Of a stretch of DNA of 64,000 nt, positions 35,957 through 47,692 are shown piece after piece (the stretch's first letter is position 1; every line of letters starts with the position of its first letter). The stretch comes from Adineta steineri (taxonomy: Eukaryota; Rotifera; Eurotatoria; Adinetida; Adinetidae). The notes under the pieces were generated by a model. The model did not search any database, was not told the origin of the DNA, and saw only the letters and a list, made by a program, of their open reading frames with translations. The translations under genes were made by a program, and so were the position numbers. The DNA lies in NCBI GenBank assembly GCA_905250115.1, contig CAJNOI010000015.1, positions 437,283-501,282 on the forward strand, given 5' to 3'.

Positions 35957-36610
35957 TTAACCCTTAAAAGCCGAAGGGGGTTCCCGTGAAGTTCAGGTAG
36001 AATTAATTACATAAATAGAGATTTTAGGCCTTCAATATGCATTTGCCGTGGTTAGAACTGCTGGGTGTGACCAAAAATTTTTTCCACCCAGATGGCCTGG
36101 GTGGAATATGACCTTCATAATTTTTTGTGCGCTTGAGTTTCTAATATGGTTCAGAATCACTGTCAGTTCATTCTGATGATATTTTAACATATCTCCAATT
36201 ATCTGTTGAGCGAAAAATTCACAATAATCGTGATTACTATGCCCAAAAATGCCATTAAAATGGTACTTTTTTATAACGTCAGAATACCTTAGTAGAAGAG
36301 TTAAAAGCGTGCAAAGTTGTTCTAAACTATAGTTTAGGGTTATTTCTAATGATATTACTCAGAATCTATATTGTATATATCAGGATATATCAATATCCGA
36401 GTAACCAATTTTGCTTGAAAAATTATACATTCTAAGAGCTAGGTTTGGGCATTTGACAACTGTTTTAGCATAATGTTGTTCCATCATACTTTCACTATGA
36501 CTGTCTTCGTCCCTAAAAACAGTAGCTTTTGTAGAAAAGACTTTATTCCTTCGTTCTATAGCGTGTAATGCAATGTCCATTGAAAGGGACATACGGCTTT
36601 TAAGGGTTAA
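35957..36610. mobile_element. piggyBac-type non-autonomous element (646 bp) with TTAA target site
   Basis: The element spans 35961-36606. Left end CCCTTAAAAGCCG (35961-35973) and right end CGGCTTTTAAGGG (36594-36606) are perfect 13-bp inverted repeats starting CCCT. TTAA flanks both sides (35957-35960, 36607-36610). This combination is diagnostic of piggyBac. It contains an internal hairpin, CCACCCAG / CTGGGTGG (36084-36104, 5-nt loop). A 70-codon minus-strand frame (36592-36380) sits next to the right end, but I see no transposase motifs in it. The element is too short for a functional transposase, so it depends on one encoded elsewhere. Confidence 0.9.
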
Positions 36611-37395
36611 ATAAAATTCTACTGAAGAAATAGAATTTTTCGCACAAATTTACTTTTCATATACATATAAATGTATTCAAGTCTATCGATTGAATTAAAA
36701 TTGTGGATGAATATTAGAATTCTATTCAAAACTCTGTTGAGTAAATAGAAGTAATAGCATGATTTTATTTCCTCGTAAAAATTCTCAATGCTACTAGGTA
36801 AGAATTTTGCAGGTCCTCATCTAACAGCGTCATCTATATACTATTAATATTATACTCAAAAATTCTTCTTATTTTTGAGCCATATACATTTCACTTTCTA
36901 TCCTCTGCATGATGTATCATAATTACTGTTCATAAAATTTCTCGTTATCTTTATCTCTGATTTCTTCATCTTCAGACTAGATAGTAGCAAAATTAATAAG
37001 ATAATTAATAATAATAATAACAACAACAATAACAACAGAAAAAAAAGAAACAATAAAAAAAAAGACAAATCGTACTACATCATAGGTTCGCTAATTCAAT
37101 TGTTTTATTCTCTTAGTTGAAAAAAAAAAGAAAGTTTATTTTATCTATTTTAGTAAAAAAAACTAATATATTAAAGAATGATGCTGTTAAAGTGGTTTTG
37201 TTTATGAAACAAGAAAGTAACGAGTAGCAGGAAAACAAACGACGGTAATTATTCGGTTTCTGACTAGATTTCACACACCTTCTATACACACACATTGGTC
37301 ATTAAAAAACCATGTGACGATGAAAAGCGAGAATGTATTTTGAGGAAGTAACTATTATTTTTGCTTAAATTTTTAGACGTGTATTGTCGGATCCA
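36611..37395. other. intergenic region upstream of the uncharacterised large gene
   Basis: It is AT-rich and includes the right arms of the inverted repeats that surround the piggyBac-type element (36729-36742; 36800-36813) and an AAT/AAC microsatellite near 37000-37040. No gene was seen. Confidence 0.5.
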
Positions 37396-40300
37396 ATGAA
37401 CTTTCATTACTCGACATATATCTGCAATACGACGTATCGTCCACAAAATTATCATTCTTCACAGTAAGATCAATATTCTTTTATGTCTTAAAATCATACG
37501 AGAAAAAAACAATTATTTCAATATATATATATATAATTTAGTTTCAACGAAGACGCACACTGTGATAACGAGGTCAACTTGATCTTAGACAAAAATTACA
37601 ATCAACAATTAATTGAACAATCAAAAGAAAAAGTTTTACACAAAGAACAACAAAGGTATTGAATAATATCATATTATTATATTAAACTATTAACATTAAT
37701 TCATTGCATGTTAACAATTTTGTCTAATCTAAATCTTTATATTGCTTATATAAATAATTTGTTTCGAATAAGAAATGTATTATTTATAATATTTTATATT
37801 GTTTAAAGTCTCGTCATAAATCAAACAAATCAATATTATTTTATGCCAATACGAGAACAAAATTCAACAACGATTTTAACCGGAAATAATGGTAAAAAGA
37901 TATATACTGAGTAGTATTTGATAGATGTCTATAGTTGAGAAATTTTGTCATATTTTTATTCTGATTGGTTGTTATGAGAATCATAGAAACTCGATTTTTT
38001 TAGTTTACAAAAGAAAACAAATAAAATTCTTCCAGGCAGATTTTGTTTTTAAATATATTGAAATTTAATGTAATTTATTAAAAGAGCCGATTGTCAGTGA
38101 ATTACAAGGTAAACTTTTAAGTTTAGATAAATCTATTATATATTATTTAATCTTATCGAAATTTTCCCAGTGATGCAATATTCTATTCGAACTTCCTTTT
38201 TTTCATCGATAGTAACAGTTAAAATAGTTTCTATTTGAGAAATAGTTTATGTTTATAAGAAATTGAATAGAATTATGGCTGAAATCAAAATTCAATGCAT
38301 GTTTAACTAAACAGAACTAATGATGTATGCGCTTTTATTTGCTTGTCAACTCATTGCTTTTATTAATTTTTTAAATTATTGAGTTAAGTGATGTTTAAAA
38401 AATATTTTATTAATAACCGTAAAAATCAAAATCATTTCTCGATGACTACATTGTTAGAGTTAGCTTTTAAATATATCAAATTTCTTAATATAGAAAAGAT
38501 CTTTATACAAAAATATCGTTTAGTAATAATAGGCAGACAAATTAGTCATTTAACATACTCCATTTCAGTTTTTTCCACATATGTTCTTTTGTATTTCAGT
38601 TATAATTTTCTCAGGATGAAATATAACAGATGTCGACCTTAAAAGTTTTCTTTTTCAAGAAAAGATACCAGTGTGTATTTTAGTCGTATTTAGATAGATC
38701 AAACTGATAATATTTTTTGTTAGACTTATGAATAAATAAAAAGGAAATGATAACATATCTATTGATAATGTTTCAAATGAAATTCATTGAAAAAACAAAC
38801 ATTTCTTTGAAGGAAAAATAAATTGAATTTTTGTGATTTATTAAATATTATTGTATTAGTTCGAAGATAAAAACAAAAGATATATATATATTATCGAAGG
38901 ATAAATTTAAAGACTATCGTTCACTTACATCGATTACTAATTCACTAAAGTTAAGAAGTTCATTTTAAATGTATCTATTGTCTGTTTTAGTAACTGATAA
39001 TAAATCGTTATTACCTGATCTTCAACATCCGTCCGCACTTAATCTATTCGATGATTCATTATCAAATTATTTTTCTTCATCAATATTGAATATGAATTCA
39101 TCTGATACAACAACAACAACCACAACAGTGAATAAACCAAATAATAATTATAGTTTAAGTGATGCTGATTTAGCTGCTCTATTTCTTTCATCTATTACTA
39201 CAACAACACCATCACCACAAACAATAACACCAAATGCTTTAATTGATAATATTCATCAAAATAATAATAATAATAATAATGAAACATCAAATAATGCATT
39301 AGATGATGTTTTTTTAAATCAATTTACTGATTTAACATGTTCATCACCAACAATTATTGATAAACCACAACCAATAGGACCACCACCTGGTTTTGAGAAT
39401 TTTCGTCTTGATTCATCATCATCATCAACATCGGATTTACTTCTTTCACAAACAACGAATAAAAATTCCACATTATCATCAATTAGTAATGCTGTTATTC
39501 AAACACCAGTCTCTTCTTCAGATACAATCAATTTTAGTCAGTTATTACAATCGACAGCTGTCGGTAAATATTATATTAAAATTCAAATATATTTATATAT
39601 ATTTACATATAAATGAATTGTTTTTTATTTAAATTTATAAATAGATACACAACAACAACAACAACAACAACCAATTGTTAATAATGTTGGAAATATTCGT
39701 TCATCATCATCATCATCTCATTTGTCATTTACATCGGATGAACAATCTATCTTTTTTCCAATGTCTACTCATCCCTACTCATCTTCAATTCTTCATTCAA
39801 CAAGTCAGATTTTTTCTACTAATTCACCTTCGTCACCTACGATAACATCAACAACAAATAATTCTGCTGCTAAGCCGCATATACCCAATAGTCTTTCATT
39901 AAGTAATAATAATAATAATAATAATCATTATTTTTCATCATCATCAGCAGCATCAATTCTTACAAGTAGTACAACAGACAGTCCTATAACAATAACAGCA
40001 ATTGAAAATGACAAGAGAATAAACGATGGAGGAATGACACCAAATCATATATTTACATCAACAAATTCATTCTTTACTAATGGACATACAGGTAAGAACT
40101 ATGAATGTGAAGATCTCATCTAGATTATTATATCACGAGAGAATTATCAGATATTTTTCAAATCATAAATTTCGAAGTTTACTGTTCTTGTCTTAAATAA
40201 TATTTTTTTTATAAATCTAGATTTTATTCCTTCGAAACCAACTAACAATAAAGTTCCATCAATGAATCATCAATCATCAATTGCTACTCGAACATCATCA

Positions 40301-42141
40301 TCATCAGCTTCATCATCAACTTCATCTTCAATTGATGAAGCACTTATTCAATTAACACAACAACAAAAACAAATACAAAATGCAAATAAATTATTTACTA
40401 ATGAACCATTATCAATGTTTCATTCATCAACATTACAAAGACAATCAAGTTTAGATAAAGAACAACAAGCTGTTCATGATAATATTAGTTTTCTTGCATC
40501 AATGGCAAGTGCATCAACACCAATTACATCCGAATCAACATGGCAACAACCAGTAACATCAAATTCATTAGATTCAAATATTAATTTACAACGTAAAATG
40601 AATACAATGGTGCTTCAACAACCACAAATAGGTTTATCACAATCATCATCAAGAAATAATAATCCAACGAATATTCATGAATTGTTACAAAATTTAAATG
40701 AACTTTGTTATAAAGGTTTTGATGAATTAAATACACTTATACAAGAACAAAGATGGGTATGAAAACTATTTCTGCTGATTATAACTTAGATTTATAGAAG
40801 GAAAAGCGAGTTTTCTTAACAATTGAAATACTGTTGCTTTTTCTATTTGTGTTAAGAGGATTATAAGTATTTTGCTCGATACTTTTTTTTTAAAATTTTG
40901 ATATGAGATCGTAATTGAAGATTAAAACTAAAAAATTTGATTTTATTTAGGTTCAAAGTTATGTTAGTTTAAATTCGCCATCACCAACATTTCCATCAAC
41001 AAATTTAAATGGTTCAAATTGTTGTTCATCACGTATTCTGATTGTACCTGAATATTTTGTATTTAAATGTAAAAAAGTTGAAATAACTGTAAGTGTATAT
41101 TTGAAAAAAGAATTCATTTATTTCAATTTTTTTTTAGGCAAGTCATGTTTTTGAATTATTAGCAACGGGAAGAGCAGAATTACGTTTACGTGACTTGATG
41201 TTTGTTTTTAAATCATGGAAAGAATCAATTATAAATGCTGAAATCATTCATCAAGAAGAAGAAAATAAATTACGATTAAGTACTGAACATCCTCAATCGT
41301 ATTACATGACTGATACAGTTTTACAAGCAGGTAGATTAAAATGAATTAATATTTGAAGAATAAGAAAAAATGTTCTCTCTCTCTCTCCCTTTCTGATATA
41401 CGAGATTATACAACAGAAATAATTACGAAAGGATTATATAAGAAAATCGGGATTTTTTTTCTTTTTATATACTTAAATAATTTAAAAGTATATCATTAAC
41501 ATTGTTGACGATTATAGGTTTTGATTAAAGTATAATTCTTCTTTTAAAATCCAATCACTTCAACATATAATTTAATAAAAACTTATGAATTCATCATAAC
41601 AGAAAATTTCTTTCAATCAAGATTCCCTATGATATTTGATATGCTTCATATTAATGCTCGAATAATTCTTTTACATTCAATAAAAAAAAGTTAATGTAGT
41701 TTGAAGCTTTATTAGTGTAAAACCTATATTTAGAACAGGAAATTTGCAATATAAGAAATGATTATCGTGCAATAAATACCACTCAAGATTCATATTATCC
41801 CCTATGCAAAAGAAATTCATAGAAAAAAAGAAAATTCACCATCTTTCCAAAAAAAAAGAAAACCTTAATTTAAATAGTAAACAAATAAATAATATTTCTT
41901 TTGTATAGCATTTGATCGAGTATCTCATTCAATTCGAAAATTATGTAATTTAACACAACAAGCTCGTGCTGCATTTCAATATGCAACATTAAATATTTGT
42001 CAAGCATTATCCCGACAACAACAACTACAATCTCAAACATCGTCAACTTCAATAGCTCTTGCTCAATATCAAGCAATGCAACAACAACAAAAATCAACAA
42101 CAAATCATCGCACTAGCGGTTCAATACGTACAACACCTTGA
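37396..42141 (+). CDS. uncharacterised large Ser/Thr/Asn/Gln-rich protein with ordered C-terminus
   Basis: Ten exons: 37396-37463, 37542-37655, 37809-37891, 38085-38108, 38991-39563, 39645-40091, 40221-40756, 40951-41088, 41138-41330 and 41909-42141. Phases close, giving 802 aa. The N-terminus MNFHYSTYICNTTYRP is the first in-frame ATG; the exon frame is open slightly upstream (RVLSDP), so an earlier start exon is possible. The middle (about residues 100-560) is low complexity with poly-Asn, poly-Gln and Ser runs, and a PIGPPPGFENF motif. The C-terminal 230 residues look ordered and probably helical: NIHELLQNLNELCYKGFDEL, RILIVPEYFVFKCKKVEIT, ASHVFELLATGRAELRLRDL, AFDRVSHSIRKLCNLTQQAR. No membrane segment was seen. 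The mixture suggests a regulatory or RNA/transcription-linked protein, but I do not recognise the family. The four short 5' exons are the least certain part. Confidence 0.75.
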
Positions 42142-45100
42142 AATATCAAATGATTTTGTAAAAATAAAAGAACCGGTGATGAATGTTATAATCTAGAGAG
42201 AAAAAAAGAGGCGAAAGAACATATTATTCATAGAGCAATTTCAAATAATGTGTATGTCTTATTGATTTTTTTCTTTGTTTTGTTTTTGCTTATTCTCCTC
42301 AATAACATCTCGTTTTTTTTCTTCTTTTATATGCACTAACTATTCCTTCTTTTGACTTAATGACAATAAAACAACTAAGGTATTCAATTTCGTTTTTCTT
42401 TCCCGCTTCTTATCTCTCTCTCTCTCTCTTTTTTTCCTTTTCTGGCTAAAAGTTTTTTGTTCTTTCTCTTCAGACTTCTTATGTGTGTTCGTAAAGATGT
42501 GTATTGTCTCTTTATATGTATTGTCATTTGTGTATATTAAAACAAAAGAAAAGATAAAAATAGAAAGCCAATGTATGTTTTTTGGTTTTTTGTTTGACTT
42601 TCTTCTCTTTTGTTTTTGATTTATCAAAAAAATAAAAATCAGATTTATTCTGGTTTTTCTTTCCTTTTTTTTCTCTTCTCCACACGTACGCTCCTTTTTT
42701 TCCTTTCTGCAGTTGCGCACCGTGCTTCTTTTCTTTTTTTATAATAAAACACAAGAAAAAAAATAATCGTATACTTTGTTTTTGCCATGAAGAAGAAAAA
42801 GTAGGGCGTATTTTATGAAAGAATCTATTTTTTATCAACAAATCTTTTCTTCTTCTTGTTCTTTTGAGATACTAAGTGCATTTTGTCGCAGATGTCCTTT
42901 TACAGGACAAATTTAATTCATTTCAGCATATTAATATTCATCATTATTATATATATATCATTCGTTGGTTTTTATTGATTTAAGAAGGAAAGTTACTGAT
43001 TATTCTTGACATATAGAATAGATTATCTTTTTAAGACTTCACTAGAATAATTTTGACTTTTTCTATACTTTTCTTTGAGTTTCTACTTGTAGCATCATTA
43101 GAAAGCTTTTGAACATTTCTTTCTCATTCGATAGCTTAATGATTAACTTCCATTTTTTCTTCTTCTTTCCTTGCAAAAAGAGAATTTCCTGACGTGAGAA
43201 GAATATTTTCTTTTCCTGTTACTTATTCAAAAATAAATTATCTTTCTTATTTGTTTCATGATAAAAGTTCAATGATTACTAATATATATACATCACTTTA
43301 CAGTACGTATCGTTTATCAAATAGATAATGCTCATATTTCTTTATATCACCTTGACATAGTACGCTTCACTTACATAAGAATGTTATATTACATGTCTAT
43401 ATCACAATCAAAGTCATGGCATCTCCTGTTTGTTGTTCAATATTATTAAGTCTGTACATTATCAAGTAACGTAAAGTGTTAGTACAATAGATGCGAAATA
43501 ATATTCCTTTCATTCTTTTAAAACCTTGAGATAAATGTAGGTCAATATAATCTGGAGTACAAATGTTTGTCAAATGTCTTTTTAAATGTAAAGAAATGAT
43601 TTGCATAGCATACTTCTTGAGAAATATTATTAATGTTATTGCGCATATTTATTTTAATTATATATTTTTATATTAAATTTTAAAGCTTATTTTTTCTAGA
43701 TATTTTAATGAATTGTCAGCTATTAAGTGTTTATTATATATATGTAGATTTTGGTATGTATTTTTTTGTTAATCTTAGAATAAATAGAAGATTTCTTTCG
43801 AAATACCCTTTAATCGAATCATGTTTAAATCAAAATAGAAAAATAAAATTTGAGAATAAAAACAATAATTTTTATTCATAGAAAGCTTTAGAAAATTTTC
43901 AATATTTATTTATTATATTTTTTCTCTAAATGATCTCTTTAAATTTATTCCTAAAACCATGGGTGTAGAAGTTAATGAATTTTATTCGTATAGTTCATAT
44001 TGTAATTATCAAAGATCATCAGTATTGCTAATATTTTTATTTTCAAATACAATAAAACATTTATTAGCATATGTATCCTAAGTCTGAACTCTCTTGAGTA
44101 CGATAGAGTGCATGTTTCTAATAATATATCTCATTAATATGAGACTCTTGTTATTTTGAACAATTTTGTATCTACACCTCTTTTTCCTTTAAATGCACTA
44201 GTGTAAATAGGTATGCAGTGTTTATGTGACCTTCTTCTGCTCTTTATGACTTCCTTTTTGTGCATTATGAATGAGTGGATTATGTGAATGACAGCTTCGT
44301 CTGATGTTTGATAAAGCTTTCAATTAATTTAGAATAGATGATGACACATAATCAGTGTTCTATTTATATGCAGTGTAGGAGTGAGATTCTTCAAGATTAC
44401 GAATGTACTAGCGTCAGTTCATTGAGAATTCAGTCCTCAAGTTCTGAGCTGGCATTGGTGCATACCTCTCTACCATAGTCTCAGTGACACATTTTTCGCG
44501 TTCAGATATATGCTTAATCCGAGATTGAAAGTTAATATTTTCTCGTTTAATAACTAAAAAAGTTAAGTAATAACAGTTGAACAGAATATTTTATAGTACA
44601 AAGAAAGTACGAAAGGTAAACGAGAATCCCTCGAAATAATATTTCAATAATTACAGGACTGCTTTGCTGTAATCAATAACAATCTGTTAATGTTGCATTG
44701 TGGTAATTTTTTAATTTCTTTCTTTAAATATTCATCATTATATTTCATATTAGAGTCGCATAAACTAGATCTTGATACGTAGAGAAAAAGCATATTATTG
44801 GTCATTATCGAACAGAATTTATCTATGGAACTGATATATAACTACTTTGTTGTTTAAGGTCCCCTCCTCTCTTCGAAAGCCGATCTCAACCCTAACTCGT
44901 TTCACTAGTATGCTATTTTCAGACGATGACGTGATAAAATTTTCAGCGCGATAGCACTATGCTAAGCTAGTATGGTATACTTAAGTTTTTTTGGTTTAAA
45001 GAGCATGTCAAAATGTACGGTCTGAGAAAGTTCTTCTGTAAAACTCCTATCTATCAGGCGAAGAAAAGAGTCGATAAGATCTTTTACTCGACAAACTCTC

Positions 45101-46149
45101 AGAAAATAGCACTCTAATTATATAAATACTTTTCAACACATTATTAACAGAAGTTTATTCAAAAACGGAACCCCCCAGTACCTTTAATTTTTGACGCTCT
45201 TTCAAAACAAAAAAAGATAGTTGAGTTTATATAGTACTATTGTTGAGGCATCTTGGAAATACGTTGTCAAACAAGCAACATTTGGAAAGAGTTCGTGATT
45301 GTCTAACTTTTCTCTTGTTCAAAGTTAAGTTTATTATCGTCTCCAATTGTTCATATATAAAATAGAATAGCAGTAGTACAAATAAATTTTGATTAGTAAT
45401 ATTTTTAAGTTAGCATTTCATATAGATTATTAATTCTATAACAAGTTGTTCCACATGTTGAAATATAGTATAACTGAACAAATACTTATGTAAGAACGCA
45501 ATAGCTAATTTTTATGACGGTTATTTATCATAATTTTAAATTTTCTATCTAATATTTAGTGAATAAAGACAAGGAAAATCGTTAATATTGATTTGGTCTC
45601 GGTTGATTGAGTATCACTGATAAAAAAAATGAATCATACGCTATAGGAATAACATATATTTAAAATATTGTTACGAAAGATCGGACATAAACGAATTATA
45701 CCTTGTTGTATTATTCATCTTAATAAGATACTTCTGGTAAATGTCCTACAACGATTATAATTAATGAGAACAAGTACATTCATAAATTTTTGACATTATT
45801 ATTATTTACCTATATGTAACGTTTGACCTACTCTTTTGTTTTGCTAGTATCTGCTAATTGCTTGCCTTGAATACATATTTAAATTTCATATTTCCTCGGC
45901 TATTTGAGACTTTAATTGTTTACATGTCATTTGCTGACAGCTACTTACTGTCAAATAAAGTCATTTTATAATAGAATAGTAATGTACTTTAAACAAAAAA
46001 GTATGTGTATATATATTCTCATTGATTTATAAACTTGAATGAAACATAATTTTTCAAAACTATATCTGCATTATAATATAGAAAAATAATTATTGTATAT
46101 CTGTTTTAGATATACTTATATTCAATTTCATGATCAAGAAAAAGTGTAG
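42142..46149. other. 4-kb intergenic region before the nuclear receptor array
   Basis: It begins with a pyrimidine-rich tract (CT repeat near 42415-42430) likely belonging to the 3' UTR/flank of the preceding gene. The rest is AT-rich. A slightly more G/C-rich patch at about 44850-45200 was inspected and not assigned. No exon was found on either strand. Confidence 0.5.
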
Positions 46150-47692
46150 ATGTTAGACCAACAGCCATCGACAATACCAGTCAAATCACGAAGTCTTGGT
46201 CCATGTCTGATATGTAATTCTTCAGCTGTGGGTATTAATTTCGGTGTACCAACATGTGCTCCATGTAAAGCATTTTTTCGACGAAATGCAGTTAAAGTTA
46301 GTCTATATTAATTTCTTATTAGTTTTTATTGGATTATTTTTAGAAAGCTGGTTTTGTTTGCCGATTAAATGATGATTGTCCGGTGCTACACGAATTTCGT
46401 CGTATGTGTAATTGTTGTCGATTAGCAAAATGTTTTCGTGTTGGAATGCAAAAATGTTTAATATTATCCGATGCTGAGAAATTAGCACGAAAAGAAGTTG
46501 TCGAACAAAATCGACAGAAACGAACGAAAGTAGAAATTATAAAGAAATCACCTGTAGTACGTATTATATATACATACACAGTTTTTGTAACGAATTAGTT
46601 GAGTATGACATATTCTAATCGTATTTTATTCTCCATTATTTTGACGAATCCGTAGCTTAATGCGCTATTGTTCTTGATACAATATCTAATTTGAGAGAAT
46701 AACAGATAATTGAGATAAGAAAAGCTTTTATACGTTCCTGAGACGAAAATTCAATTAGACAAATAGATAATCGAAGAAAATGTATAATTATTATAATCTT
46801 TAAGTACTCACGATGATGTAAAATTATTGGTGTTGATACTCAAATAAATATTATACTATGTTTATTTTATCTATAGATTCAACCAGCAACAATCTCATAT
46901 ACGATAGAAAAAAGAACAAAAGTTTTATCCGCATTTGATCAAACTCTTCTTGGTAATATTTTCAATGCTTATGAACGAGTTTATGCACGAGCAGATAGTG
47001 GTCAATATTCATCTTTTCCTTCTATAGAACATACAACTATGCATATATTTTATAATGAATCTGAGATACGAAATAGATCATTAGTTGAATATTTTAAACT
47101 TATACCAGAATTTAATAGGCTAACGATAAATGATAGAACAACATCAATACGAAATCATTTTGGAGGATTATTTAGTCTTAACGAAGCAATTCTTGCGCGA
47201 TCTATCAATCAAAAACTAGTTGTTTCAGTGAAAAATCTCTTTGGTCTTAAAATATGCAATGATATATTACTTTCTATGGAAAGAATACACGCTTACACAC
47301 GTGATCCTATAATACTTAAACTTATCCTTATCATCTGGAGTTTATCCATGGCTATGAATACATATAATGATAGTACAAGTGGGGATCATATTTATGATGA
47401 TACGTTGTCGTTATTTTCTAGTCAAAGTATATATGTTGAACTTTTATGGCGATATGTTGAATCGTTGTTACCATCTACAAAATATGTAGTGAAATTCTTT
47501 AACACATTTATACGAGATTTTCTTTATATTCAAACGTGTTGCTTCACCGTAAATGGCTACATGCAACAGAAAGAAGATGAAATAAATAAAATGGAACCAT
47601 TAATGCAAAGTATATGGCCTGTATCGAAGAAAACAGATGTCATATCCGATGACGATGATGATGATATTGATGAACTTTTATCTGGAGAATGA
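46150..47692 (+). CDS. nuclear receptor 1 of tandem array
   Basis: Exons are 46150-46296, 46344-46556 and 46877-47692, giving 391 aa. The DNA-binding domain has finger 1 C-x2-C-x13-C-x2-C (CLICNSSAVGINFGVPTC, then CAPCKAFFRR) and finger 2 C-x5-C-x9-C-x2-C (CRLNDDCPVLHEFRRMC, then NCCRLAKCFRVGM). The P-box CAPCKAFF replaces the usual CEGCKGFF. The ligand-binding domain carries the helix 3-4 signature EYFKLIPEFNRLTINDR and helix-10-like VELLWRYVESLLPS, and ends with an AF-2-like LMQSIWP and an acidic tail (SDDDDDDIDELLSGE). It has the longest N-terminus of the five and a 15-residue inter-finger linker, two shorter than its neighbours. Likely a nuclear, DNA-binding transcription factor; ligand unknown. 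Confidence 0.92.

Noticed and set aside
36380..36592. 70-codon minus-strand frame in the piggyBac-type element as a transposase fragment
   Set aside because: No DDE or cysteine-rich piggyBac motifs are visible, and the element is otherwise non-coding.
43397..43606. Minus-strand 69-codon frame
   Set aside because: Isolated, without splice partners or recognisable motif in AT-rich spacer.
44850..45200. More G/C-rich patch bounded by TTTAAGGTCCCC and GTACCTTTAA
   Set aside because: The ends are only weakly inverted and no target-site duplication was found; it may be an old repeat but cannot be supported.
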